Source of the DNA: Xanthomonas cassavae CFBP 4642 | GTDB taxonomy: Bacteria; Pseudomonadota; Gammaproteobacteria; Xanthomonadales; Xanthomonadaceae | DNA: 64,000 nt | Direction of reading: 5' to 3' | Assembly (NCBI RefSeq): GCF_000454545.1 | Contig: NZ_CM002139.1 | Coordinates: 3,673,940-3,737,939, forward strand | Shown: positions 8,583-18,111 of the stretch, piece after piece | Position numbering within the stretch: position 1 is the first letter of the stretch | Layout of the letters: each line of letters begins with the position of its first letter | Position numbers and translations under genes: made by a program | Notes under the pieces: model-generated | What the model was told of the DNA's origin: nothing | Databases searched by the model: none | The model's input: the letters and a program-made list of their open reading frames with translations, nothing else

Positions 8583-11519
8583 TCAGAAGCGCAAGCGCAG
8601 ACCAGCGTAGTAACGACGCTCGAAGATGTTCTGGTCGTAGTAATGGTTGGTCCACTGCGCGTAACGGCGCTCGCTTTCGCCGGTGAGGTTGGTGGCCTGC
8701 GCGTACAGCGTCAGATGGTCATTGACGTCATAGCTCAAGGAGGCATCCAGATAGCCGACATCGTCGTTCCAGATCGCCAACTCATCGCCCCAGGCACCGC
8801 TGTTGACCTGGCTGAAACGCTTGCTGCGCCAGTTGTAAGCCACACGTGCTTGCAACTTGTCCTTCTGGTACCACAGCACCGCATTGGCCTGGTGCTTGGA
8901 GTTGTCGCCGATCGGAAGCGTATTGCCTTCGATATCGGTGTTGTCGGTATCGGCGTCGGAGAAGGTGTAGTTGATGTTGGTACCGAAGCCGCTCAACCAG
9001 CCGGGCAGGAAGTCGAACGCCTGCTGATAGCCGATTTCAAAGCCCTTGATATTGCCGCCACCGCCGTTGACGATGCGTTCCACCGGGCCACCCAGACGCG
9101 CCACGCCATCGGCATCGGGCAACAACTCGATATTGGTCACCGTGGTGGGGAACGACTTCACATCGATCAGGAACGCGCCCACGCTGATCAGCGACGCATC
9201 GGAAAAATACCATTCCCACGAGGCATTGTAGTTGGTGGCGCGGTACGGATCCAGGTCCGGATTGCCTGAGCGTCCGTTGAGGAACAGCACCGCATCCGGC
9301 GGCAATGCGGGGTTGCGCGGTGGCGTGCCGTTGACCGCATAGAAGCTCACCAGGCCGCGGCCGAGATCAGGCAGATCCTGACGGGCCACCGCCTTGTTGT
9401 AGGCAAAGCGCAGCTTCTGCGCGTCGGTCAGGTCCAGCGACAGATTGGCGGTGGGCAGCACGTCGGTGTACTGACGGTTCAGGCGATTGGTGCCGATGGC
9501 CGGGCTCACGCCGTTCCATTCGACATTGCCGATAAACACATTGCCGCTGCTCAGATACTGATCGATGGCCAGCTTGGTCTGCACGATGCGTGCACCGATA
9601 TTGGCTGTCCACGGCAGCGCGCTGCCGGTACCGCCTTCCAGGTTCGCCAGGAAGTACGCCGCGGTGCTCTTCTCGGTGACCTTGTACGAGTCTGCCGCCT
9701 GCTGGTAGGCCACGTTGCCCGGGTACAGGCTATTGAGATAAGCCACCGGGTCTTTCATGACCTGCGGGTTGATCGCCGGCAAGCCCTGGCTGCCCAGGCC
9801 GGTGACCTTGAGCGGATCGAAGTCGTTGAAGTAGGCCCAGTAACCGGGAATCGAATTGAACGGCAGCAGCCGCGCCTCGGAGACGCCGCTGCAGGTATCC
9901 ACGATCAGCGGGTCCTTGAAGTAGTACAGCGAACGGTTCGGGTCGGCGCAGGTCGTCGATACCGGCGACAGGTAGCGATAGGTATCGAGCTTGACCTCGC
10001 GCTCGCCATAACGGATACCGAACTGGAAGCCGCGCACCACGCCTTCATCGAACTCGAAGGTGCCGTCGGCGCGGAACGCGTCCATCGTCGCTTTGATCGT
10101 GTTGCCCTGCGCCCAGGTGGACATCAGCTGCCAGTTGTCCGGGTTGGACACGTCGGTGCCCAGATTCACTGCCGGGTAGCTCCCGCGAAAATCCACCGAG
10201 GCATCCACGGTCGGCAGGCCATTGGCGTTTGCCCATTGGGTCACCCCATTGGCACGCGTGATCTGGTCGCCGCGGGTCACCACCGCATCGGCACGCGCCT
10301 CGTCGTAGGTGCGCTGCGCATCGCCGTGCACCCAGCGGAACGACGCACGGAACGGGCCGCCGTCATCGAAGCGCAATTCCAGATTGGTGTTGAGCGAATC
10401 CGAATCGGCGACACCGGCCATCGAATGCGCCTGGAAGCGGTTGTAGCGGAACTGGCCGTATTCGAGCACGCCGTTGGAGTCGACCACAGATCCCGGCTGC
10501 AACTGATTGGTTGCCCAACCGGTATGCAGCTGCGCGGCCACCGAGGTGTCGTGATCTTCGAGCTTGGTATAGGCCGCGTCGGCCAGCACTGTCCAGGAGT
10601 CGTTGATGTTGAACTGGAACGAGCCGTTGATGCCGGTGCGCTGGCGGTCGGTACTGCGGTTATCCAGTTCGGTGGCAACCCAGTTGTAGAAGTAATCGCG
10701 CGGCAGGTTGGATGGATCGGTATTGCTGCCGATGCGGCCGTCGCCGTTGAAATCGAAGCCCACATTCTGCTCGGTGGATTTCTGCGCACCGTTGGAATAC
10801 ACGCTGGGGTGCTTGTTTTCCAGGGTGGCATCGGAATACGACACCGCCAGCAACGCGCCCCACCGTTCGGTGCGGAAGCTGGCCAGGCCAGAGTACAGCT
10901 CGTTGAGTTCCTGCACACGATCGCCGTAGGAACCTTCGGCCTGGCCACTGAAGGTCCAGCCTTCGGGTAGGTCGAACGGGCGGCGGGTCTTCAGCGAAAC
11001 CGTACCGCTGATGCCGCCATCCAGGTCGGCGGCGGTAGGCGACTTGATCACGTCCACGCCGCTGAATAGCGTCGGCGGGATGTCGACGAAATCCGGTTGC
11101 GCGCGGCCGATGTTCGGTTGGCCGTACTGGTCGCCGCCACCGGCGCTCAGATACAACTCGCCATTCATCGTGGTCTGCACCTGCGGCATTCCGCGGATGT
11201 TGAGCTGCGAGCCCTCGCCGGCCGAACGCCGGATCTGCACGCCCGGCACGCGCTGTAGCGAATCGGTGATGGTGACATCGGGCAGCTTGCCGATGTCTTC
11301 GGCTGAGATCGAATCGATGATCTGCGCGGCGGTGCGCTTGTTTTCGATGGCCTCGGCCTGCGCGCCGCGCACGCCCTTGACCATGACCTTGTCCAGCTCG
11401 GTGACGCCGGCGGTGTTGCCTGCGTCCTGCGCGGCGGCCTGTGCGGCCACCAGGGTGAGTGCTGCCGCGAGCGCGGCGACCAGTGGCGTATGACGGGTAC
11501 TGCGATGCAGCTTGTTCAT
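8583..11519 (-). CDS. TonB-dependent outer-membrane receptor, probably for a carbohydrate
   Basis: The protein has 978 residues and should carry a substrate across the outer membrane using TonB energy. ATG 11519 follows GGGAGGGG. The signal peptide ends near AAQAAAQD. The plug domain has the usual order: AAQIIDSISAEDIGKLPD, SLQRVPGVQI, QLNIRGM and GVDVIKSPTA. A long beta-barrel follows and ends in the typical aromatic terminus (YYAGLRLRF). This size and plug type are those of the large xanthomonad receptors that accompany glycan-degrading enzymes. The gene follows the LamG-GH2 gene by 142 bp on the same strand, so the two are probably co-transcribed and the receptor imports a product of that enzyme. 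The substrate is not known. Confidence 0.88.
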   Translation of the reverse strand: MNKLHRSTRHTPLVAALAAALTLVAAQAAAQDAGNTAGVTELDKVMVKGVRGAQAEAIENKRTAAQIIDSISAEDIGKLPDVTITDSLQRVPGVQIRRSAGEGSQLNIRGMPQVQTTMNGELYLSAGGGDQYGQPNIGRAQPDFVDIPPTLFSGVDVIKSPTAADLDGGISGTVSLKTRRPFDLPEGWTFSGQAEGSYGDRVQELNELYSGLASFRTERWGALLAVSYSDATLENKHPSVYSNGAQKSTEQNVGFDFNGDGRIGSNTDPSNLPRDYFYNWVATELDNRSTDRQRTGINGSFQFNINDSWTVLADAAYTKLEDHDTSVAAQLHTGWATNQLQPGSVVDSNGVLEYGQFRYNRFQAHSMAGVADSDSLNTNLELRFDDGGPFRASFRWVHGDAQRTYDEARADAVVTRGDQITRANGVTQWANANGLPTVDASVDFRGSYPAVNLGTDVSNPDNWQLMSTWAQGNTIKATMDAFRADGTFEFDEGVVRGFQFGIRYGEREVKLDTYRYLSPVSTTCADPNRSLYYFKDPLIVDTCSGVSEARLLPFNSIPGYWAYFNDFDPLKVTGLGSQGLPAINPQVMKDPVAYLNSLYPGNVAYQQAADSYKVTEKSTAAYFLANLEGGTGSALPWTANIGARIVQTKLAIDQYLSSGNVFIGNVEWNGVSPAIGTNRLNRQYTDVLPTANLSLDLTDAQKLRFAYNKAVARQDLPDLGRGLVSFYAVNGTPPRNPALPPDAVLFLNGRSGNPDLDPYRATNYNASWEWYFSDASLISVGAFLIDVKSFPTTVTNIELLPDADGVARLGGPVERIVNGGGGNIKGFEIGYQQAFDFLPGWLSGFGTNINYTFSDADTDNTDIEGNTLPIGDNSKHQANAVLWYQKDKLQARVAYNWRSKRFSQVNSGAWGDELAIWNDDVGYLDASLSYDVNDHLTLYAQATNLTGESERRYAQWTNHYYDQNIFERRYYAGLRLRF

Positions 11520-11592
11520 GGTCCCCTCCCAGGGATGGCGACACTCCACGACCGTTTCGAATGGCAATGCCGGGGGGCACTGCGGTGTTGGC

Positions 11593-11642
11593 TGACGCGC
11601 GACATCGCGCGTCACTGCAGAACGCCATGCACTGGCATGGCG
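11593..11642. promoter_or_regulatory. Two palindromes between the GH2 and TonB receptor genes
   Basis: TGACGCGCGA-CA-TCGCGCGTCA (11593-11614) is a perfect inverted repeat. CGCCATGC-ACTG-GCATGGCG (11623-11642) is a second one just beside it. They lie in the 142-bp gap upstream of the receptor gene. They could be operator sites or RNA hairpins that set the level of the downstream gene; the sequence alone does not decide. Confidence 0.5.
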
Positions 11643-11661
11643 TGGCAACTTGCTGGCGCGG

Positions 11662-14600
11662 TTACGGGGACCCGCTGACCGCGCCGCTCGATGGTTCGAC
11701 ATTCCAGCCGCGTACTTGCAACGTGGCATTACGCAAGGTGTCCGCCGATGGGCCGCGGATCTGGATCTCGCGTTGTTCGCCTGGCACCAGGCTCAGATAG
11801 TTGTCGCTGTAATACGCCGGCAGGATGCGTTGGCCTTGCGCATCCACCAGGGTCAACTTGGCGTTGAGTGCGACCTGCTGCGATGGATTGCGCACGGTGG
11901 CGTGCAACACCGGTTCGGCACCCTCCTGCAGCCGCGTGGCAAGTTGCACCGGCACCGCGGCCAGCGCATTGAGGCCGCGCATGGCAGAGGCATCTCCGGC
12001 CACCCAGTAGAAATTGCGCGAGCGCACCATCGCATCGCGGTCGAGCAATTGCAGCCGCACGAATCCCAGGCCGTTGGTGTCCTTGAGCAACGGCGCCAGC
12101 TGCAGCACCGGCGCCGAGACCGCAACAGGCGCCGCGTCCACGGCCTGCTCGCGTTGCTGCAGCAGGGCACCATTGCTGCCATAGACCTCTGCGCGCACGC
12201 GCAGCCCACGCACCGGCGTGCTGGCGTTGTTGACCACCACTACCTCGTGGTCCGGCAGGTTCATCTGCACATGCAGGGTCTCTGCCGCGTTGCGCACCCC
12301 GTAATACGCCGCATGGGTGTCGTAATCGTGGCTGTAGATCTGCCACATGTTGCTGGGCCATGCCGGATGGCTCATCCACAACAGCCGCCCACTGTTCTTG
12401 GTCCACAGCTGTGCATTGAAGCCTTCGAAGATGGCGCGGTGGGTGTCGTAGTTGAGCAGCTGCGCCTTGCGCTCGAAATCGTCCAGGCTGGCCGGCGCAC
12501 CAAGCTTGTCGGTGAGCGAGCGCATGAAGCTGGCGGTGTCACCATTTCCGGACTGGTGCCAGTCGTGATACGCCCAGGCGTCGCTGATGGGCCACTGGTC
12601 CTGCGCTGCCGGAACCGAGGCCTTGAACGATTCCAGGGTGGAGAACGATGGCGTACCCACCTCCACTGAAAAGCCTTGTGCCAGGGCATTGAAATAGGCC
12701 ACCGGCTCACGGTAGTTGTACGGCCCGCTCCCCTGCAGGTTGACCTGATTGGAGCTACCGGTATACCAGCGCGTGCCATCGAGCTCGGCAACCAGCTTGT
12801 CCAGGCCTTCGTTGAGGATGGGTGCGGGAACGCCTTCGTTGCGCCCGAACAACAGCACGATGGAGGGATGATTGCGGAAGCGTTTGATCACTTCGGCGGC
12901 GTTGTCCAGGAACAGCGCCGCATCGGCGGGCTCCATGTTGTAGTTCTGGGTGGATTGCCAGAAGTCGTTGAAGACCAGCATGCCGTATTCGTCGGCCAGC
13001 TCGAAGAAACTGGCTTCGGTATTCTGTCCCACCCAGTTGCGCACCACGTTGAAATGCGCGTCGCGTTGCAGGCGGAAATACGGCTCCAGCCGTTCGCGCG
13101 AGACGCGCTTGCGCCAATCGTCCATGCCCCAGTTGCCACCCTTGACGGCAATGCGTACGCCATTGATGCGGATCGCCAGGTAAGGCGCCAGCGCGTCATC
13201 GCTCAGTGGCGTCACCGCCGGCGAGGCCTGCGCACCCGGGTAGAACGACTGCGCATCGCCGCCGGGCACCGGACGAATTGCGCTGTGACGCGCATCGACG
13301 ATGCGTTCGCCACGCTGCCGGGCCTTGTTGAAATCCACCAGCACGCGGCGCAGCGCACCGTCCTGGTCGAACAACGACAGTTCGTAGCTGACTTCACGAA
13401 TGCCAAAGCGCAGCTGCTGCGTGTCCGAGCGGGTGCCGGCCACATCCACGCCCATCTGCAAGGTATAGAGCGCCGGTTCGCCATAGCCATTGGGCCACCA
13501 CAGACGGGGATTGGCGATGACCAGTTCCGGCGTATCGGCCGCGGTGAGCGTGAGCGTGGTCCCACCGGCCGGTACCTTGACCTGGCGCTGGATGCGCACA
13601 TCGCCCATGCTCAGCTGCACGGTGCCCTGCACTGCCGTGGCGCTGTCGTTGCGCAGCGGCACATTGATTTCAAGCTCGGCACGCCGGTGATCCGGGGCCA
13701 GCCGGGTTGTGACGACCTGGGTGTCTCCAAGCGCCACCGGCCCGATAGCGTGCAGCTGCACGTCCTGCCACAAGCCGGCGTTGCGATCGCGTACCGCCGG
13801 AATCCAGTCCCAGCCTTCGCTGGCGATGAAGGTTGGCCCATCCAGCGCCTGCACGCCGCCGTTCTCGCCCACGCCTGCGGTCATCGACTGCTCGTGCGCA
13901 ATGCCCGGATGCGGCGGCGGGGAAACGCGTACCGCAATCACATTGCGGCCGGCCTTGAGCTGCTTGCTGACATCGAAGCGCCCACGTGCGAAGGCACCGC
14001 GCGTGCGCCCCACCTGCGTGCCATTGACCCAGACCTCACCGGCATAGTTGATGCCGTTGAACAGCAGTTCCAGCCGCTTGCCCCGCGCTGCCGCGGGCAG
14101 CTCGAAACTGCTGCGATACCACCAATCCTGCCGGCTCAGCGATTCGGGAATGGCCATGTTGTTGAGGCCGATATCCGGATCCGGATACACGCCGCGATCG
14201 ACCAGCGTGGTGAGCACCGTGCCCGGCACGGTGGCCACGCGCCAGGCAGCGCCGCCGGTGTCGTCACCGCGCGACAGGCTGGCGCCGGTGGCCTGCCCCA
14301 GGTCCGGGGCGGCAGCCAGTTGCCACGCACCCACCTGCCACGCCGCTGCATCCAGCGGCTGCAACGCGGGCGTCTGTGGGACCGGCTTGGCCACTGGTGC
14401 AGAAAAGGCCGCCGCACTGCGTGGCAGCGTGGCCGGCGCCTGCGGTGCAATCTGGCCGGCCATCTGCTTGACCTGCACCTGCCAGGCCGGCGAGGCGTCT
14501 TCGAAACGCTGCAAGGCCGCGTCAGGGGCCCTGGACGCAAGCTGCGCGACGGCTGCAGCATCCAGTGCGCCGGCCTGCACGACGAAACCGGCAATCTCGC

Positions 14601-15129
14601 CACCGAAGTGCTGCGTATATGCAGCAGGTTGTTCGCGTGGGCCGAACATCAGAACCGGCGCGACCGCACGCTGGCGTAGCGCGCCGCTGGCCACCCGACG
14701 GCCATTGGCGTACAGCGTCAACCGCCCGCCCTGCGCCACCGCCGCGACCTGTGTCCAGGTACCGGCACGCAGTGCCTGCGTGCTGCGCAGCACGGTGTCG
14801 GCATCCTGCACGAAGCCGAGCCTGCCGTTGTCGATGGTGAAATAGCGGCCTGCAGCTTGCGGCTCACCGATACCAGCGATCAATGCCGGGCCGGCAGTCG
14901 CACGCGAGGGACGCACCCAGCCCGACACGCTCCAGTCTGCGTCGGCGGCCAACGACGGTGCATCGGCGGCAAGTTTCTTCGCCAACCCCATTCCGCCCGC
15001 CAACACGCGGACATCGTACGGGCCGGGCGAAGGCACATCGGCGGGCGCAGCCTCCACTGCAGCCCAGACCATGCAACCGCACAACACCCACAGCGCTCCA
15101 CGGCGGAACGCCTTGCGAACCATCAGCAT
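11662..15129 (-). CDS. Secreted GH2-family glycosidase with an N-terminal LamG-like domain
   Basis: The 1155-residue protein starts at ATG 15129, chosen because GGGAG lies nine bases upstream, and has a signal peptide (ALWVLCGCMVWAAVEAAPA). Residues about 40-200 look like a concanavalin/LamG fold (DWSVSGWVRP, GTWTQVAAVAQGGRLTLY). GH2 domains follow: sugar-binding sandwich (WWYRSSFELP, GINYAGEVWVNG), immunoglobulin-like domain, and a TIM barrel with the probable acid/base Glu in FGRNEG (near 761) and nucleophile Glu in VEVGTPSF (near 821). The overall pattern is closest to beta-mannosidase or exo-beta-glucosaminidase members; the exact substrate is open. It is divergent from the GH97 gene and upstream of the TonB receptor, forming one glycan-use locus. 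Confidence 0.85.
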   Translation of the reverse strand: MLMVRKAFRRGALWVLCGCMVWAAVEAAPADVPSPGPYDVRVLAGGMGLAKKLAADAPSLAADADWSVSGWVRPSRATAGPALIAGIGEPQAAGRYFTIDNGRLGFVQDADTVLRSTQALRAGTWTQVAAVAQGGRLTLYANGRRVASGALRQRAVAPVLMFGPREQPAAYTQHFGGEIAGFVVQAGALDAAAVAQLASRAPDAALQRFEDASPAWQVQVKQMAGQIAPQAPATLPRSAAAFSAPVAKPVPQTPALQPLDAAAWQVGAWQLAAAPDLGQATGASLSRGDDTGGAAWRVATVPGTVLTTLVDRGVYPDPDIGLNNMAIPESLSRQDWWYRSSFELPAAARGKRLELLFNGINYAGEVWVNGTQVGRTRGAFARGRFDVSKQLKAGRNVIAVRVSPPPHPGIAHEQSMTAGVGENGGVQALDGPTFIASEGWDWIPAVRDRNAGLWQDVQLHAIGPVALGDTQVVTTRLAPDHRRAELEINVPLRNDSATAVQGTVQLSMGDVRIQRQVKVPAGGTTLTLTAADTPELVIANPRLWWPNGYGEPALYTLQMGVDVAGTRSDTQQLRFGIREVSYELSLFDQDGALRRVLVDFNKARQRGERIVDARHSAIRPVPGGDAQSFYPGAQASPAVTPLSDDALAPYLAIRINGVRIAVKGGNWGMDDWRKRVSRERLEPYFRLQRDAHFNVVRNWVGQNTEASFFELADEYGMLVFNDFWQSTQNYNMEPADAALFLDNAAEVIKRFRNHPSIVLLFGRNEGVPAPILNEGLDKLVAELDGTRWYTGSSNQVNLQGSGPYNYREPVAYFNALAQGFSVEVGTPSFSTLESFKASVPAAQDQWPISDAWAYHDWHQSGNGDTASFMRSLTDKLGAPASLDDFERKAQLLNYDTHRAIFEGFNAQLWTKNSGRLLWMSHPAWPSNMWQIYSHDYDTHAAYYGVRNAAETLHVQMNLPDHEVVVVNNASTPVRGLRVRAEVYGSNGALLQQREQAVDAAPVAVSAPVLQLAPLLKDTNGLGFVRLQLLDRDAMVRSRNFYWVAGDASAMRGLNALAAVPVQLATRLQEGAEPVLHATVRNPSQQVALNAKLTLVDAQGQRILPAYYSDNYLSLVPGEQREIQIRGPSADTLRNATLQVRGWNVEPSSGAVSGSP

Positions 15130-15272
15130 TAGAGGCCTCTCCCAAGCTCTACTGCCAAGCAACGGAGCACACCACCAACATGCAATCGCCAATCGTCCAA
15201 TAGACGCATTGCGCGTTGCGTTCGGTCGTGCCGCCCGTGGCTGCCGCCCCTGTTTCAGCGGCCATGGTGCGA

Positions 15273-15285
15273 GGTAACGTTAACC
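15273..15285. promoter_or_regulatory. Candidate operator between divergent GH2 and GH97 genes
   Basis: GGTAACGTTAACC contains the perfect palindrome TAACGTTA. It lies in the 217-bp divergent gap, about 60 bp before the GH97 start, a usual place for a LacI-type operator. The assignment is inference from position and symmetry. Confidence 0.4.
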
Positions 15286-15346
15286 CAAGGCGATATCGAC
15301 GACAACCGTTCTGCGTTAGGGTTGTCGCTCCCAGGAGGAGGGAACC

Positions 15347-17311
15347 ATGCGAAACCTGATCCAGTCCGTACTACCCGTGGCATGCGCCTTGCTGTGTTTT
15401 GCCGCTGCACCCGCATCGGCGCAGCCCCTGAGCGTGCAATCGCCCGATGCGCGCACCCAGGTGGAATTCACTCTGGCCGAGGGCGGCGTGCCGAGCTACC
15501 GCGTGCTGTACCGCAACACGATCGTGCTAGACGACGCGCCACTTGGACTGGATCTTGGCAAGGCCGGCAAGCTCGGTCGCGGCATGACCTTGCAAGGCAG
15601 TACGACCGATACGCACGACAGCCGATTTGCATTGCCGGTAGGCAAGACCCGGCAGGCGCGCGACCATTACCGCGCATTGCGCGTGCAGCTCTCCGACCCG
15701 CAACAGCGACGCCTGGACGTCGAACTGCGCGCCTACGACGATGGCGTGGCGCTGCGTTACGTATTGCCGGATGCAGGCGATGTGCGCATTCGCGATGAGC
15801 TTACCAGCTTCGCCTTTCCGCATGATTACGCATGCTGGACATTGAACCTTGGCCGTTTCGGCACCAGCCACGAGGGCGAGTACGACGCCATCGCGGCGTC
15901 GAAGTTGCGCCCGCACAATCTGCTCGAGTTGCCGCTGGTCTGCCAGACCGATGCCAAGGGCACCACACTGGCGATCGGCGAGGCGAACCTGCGCGATTAC
16001 GCCGGCCTGTACCTCGCCGGACGCGCCGACGGCGGGCTGGGTGTGTCGGCAAAACTGTCGCCGCGCCTGGACGACCCCAAGCTGGCGGTCAGCATCGATG
16101 CGAAGGGCCGCGATTTCGCCACGCCCTGGCGCGTGATCATGTTGGGCGATACCCCGGCGAGCCTGATCGAATCCAGCCTGATTTCCGCATTGAATCCGCC
16201 GCCGGCGTTCGATGCGCGCTGGGTGCGGCCAGGCAAATCGGCCTGGGACTGGTGGTCGGGCAGTCTGGCCAGCGGGGTGGAGCATCCGGGCATGAACAGC
16301 GCCACCATTCAGCGTTACATCGACCATGCGCAGCAGTTGAAGCTGCAGTACATGCTGATCGACGACGGCTGGTACCACGGCAGCACCGGCGATGGCCAAT
16401 ACAACGCCGATGCGGATATCCGCCGCCCGGTGGCGCAGCTGGACCTGCCGGGCCTGGTGGCGTACGCGCGCGAACGCAACGTCGGCCTGTGGCTCTGGGC
16501 ACACTGGCGCGCGCTCGATGCGCACATGGATCAAGCACTGGCGTGGTACCAGCAGCTCGGCATCAAGGGCATCAAGGTCGACTTCATGGACCGCGACGAC
16601 CAGCAGATGGTGGACTTCTACCATCGCCTGTTGGGCAAGGCGGCCGAGCACAAACTGCTGGTGGACCTGCATGGCGCCTATCACCCGACCGGGCTGACCC
16701 GCACCTATCCCAATTATCTGACCCAGGAAGGCGTCCTGGGCGCCGAGTACAACAAGTGGACCACCCGCATCACCGCCACCCACAATCTCACGCTGCCGTT
16801 CACGCGCATGCTGCTCGGGCCGATGGATTACACGCCGGGCGGTTTCCGCAACGTGCGCCCGGCCGAATTCAAGATGCAGCACATCGCCCCGCAGGTAATG
16901 ACCACGCGTGCGCAACAGCTGGCGATGTATGTGGTGTACGAAAGCCCGTTTGCGGTGGTGTCCGACAGCCCGGAGCAGTATGAGAACGTGCCGGCGGCGC
17001 AGTTCCTGCGCGATGTGCCTGCAAGTTGGGACCAGACGCGTGCGCTGGACGGCGCGATCGGCGAGCACATCGTGCTGGCGCGACGTAGCGGCAACGACTG
17101 GTATCTGGGTGCGATGACCAACGAACAGGCGCGTACCCTGGAAGTCCCGTTGGCGTTCCTCGGCAAGGGCCGCTGGACCGCCACAATCTACGCGGATGGG
17201 CAAGCGCCCACCGAGGTACGCATCGACACGCGCAAGCTCAAAGGCGCTGACACCTTGCAGCTGACGCTGGCCGCAAACGGCGGTGCAGCGGTGCGATTGC
17301 AGAAGAACTGA
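15347..17311 (+). CDS. GH97-family glycoside hydrolase, retaining type
   Basis: The 654-residue enzyme begins with a signal peptide (VACALLCFAAAPASAQ) after a very strong ribosome site (AGGAGGAGGG). GH97 enzymes cut alpha-glucosides or alpha-galactosides and need calcium. N-terminal beta-sandwich, TIM barrel (SAWDWWSGSLASG, YMLIDDGWYHG) and C-terminal beta domain are all present. The barrel has IKVDFMDRDDQ with Asp412 where retaining members place the nucleophile; Glu467 (VLGAEYNKW) lies 55 residues later, the same spacing as the nucleophile and acid/base of the studied retaining alpha-galactosidase. I infer alpha-galactosidase-like activity; alpha-glucosidase is not excluded. It is divergent from the LamG-GH2 gene. 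Confidence 0.88.
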   Translation: MRNLIQSVLPVACALLCFAAAPASAQPLSVQSPDARTQVEFTLAEGGVPSYRVLYRNTIVLDDAPLGLDLGKAGKLGRGMTLQGSTTDTHDSRFALPVGKTRQARDHYRALRVQLSDPQQRRLDVELRAYDDGVALRYVLPDAGDVRIRDELTSFAFPHDYACWTLNLGRFGTSHEGEYDAIAASKLRPHNLLELPLVCQTDAKGTTLAIGEANLRDYAGLYLAGRADGGLGVSAKLSPRLDDPKLAVSIDAKGRDFATPWRVIMLGDTPASLIESSLISALNPPPAFDARWVRPGKSAWDWWSGSLASGVEHPGMNSATIQRYIDHAQQLKLQYMLIDDGWYHGSTGDGQYNADADIRRPVAQLDLPGLVAYARERNVGLWLWAHWRALDAHMDQALAWYQQLGIKGIKVDFMDRDDQQMVDFYHRLLGKAAEHKLLVDLHGAYHPTGLTRTYPNYLTQEGVLGAEYNKWTTRITATHNLTLPFTRMLLGPMDYTPGGFRNVRPAEFKMQHIAPQVMTTRAQQLAMYVVYESPFAVVSDSPEQYENVPAAQFLRDVPASWDQTRALDGAIGEHIVLARRSGNDWYLGAMTNEQARTLEVPLAFLGKGRWTATIYADGQAPTEVRIDTRKLKGADTLQLTLAANGGAAVRLQKN

Positions 17312-18111
17312 ATGTTGGGGTGCGCAGCGGCCGGATTCAGCCGCTTCGCACCCTTTGTTCTTTGAACGACTGGCCTGGCATCGCAAAGGCAATCGTTCGC
17401 CCATGCGCAAGTCGTCTCGAATCACATGCGAAACCAAAAAACCGGCTGCACAGGCCGAGATGTTCTCCAACGAACGGAAATGGGTCACCAAGAATTGCCA
17501 TGCGCGCCCAGACTCCTACAGGCGGCACAACGCCGAGCGCCACGAGGGATTCGTGCATAGAAGCCAAGCGCAAGTCAGTTTTTCCACCAGCGCCCACAGG
17601 CATTGTCCAGCCAACGCAGGTGTAAGCCTCTATCGCGTGCGCTTGACTCGATGCGTTCGCATTGATCGGTGCGCAGCGATCAATGCGCCTTGTGATCTCA
17701 GACGCTGGGAGGTGGCCATCGCCGCGGTGGCGAGTAGCAACGCCGCCGCTGATACCCCACTCGCATCCGCACCCCACCGCCTGCAGCAACATGACCGGAT
17801 CGACGATCACCTCGTTGCGCAACCTCCACGCGTGACTACGCGCACTGTTGCGCAACGGCCTCCATGCCACGCCCTGCACACCATCAGGTACGTCACAGCA
17901 TCCGCGTAGCCGGTTGCGCATGGCGTGTGTCTGCTGTCACGCAATGGCAGTTCTCCTGAATATGTCAGAGAGAGAAACCTTAGGATGCGCACGCCCTCAC
18001 CGTGGACGCGCGCGTTCGAACACTGTTGCAAGCGCCGCTACGACCTGATGGCGCGGCGGGCACGGTTCGCCGCGTGCCCGCCGCCTCGTTCCGGCCCCCA
18101 GGACATTCTGC
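17312..18111. other. 800-bp gap, no supported gene
   Basis: Short frames here lack ribosome sites, codon bias and recognisable sequence. The right end should hold the promoter of the neprosin-like gene. No terminator with a U-run was found for the GH97 gene. Confidence 0.4.
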
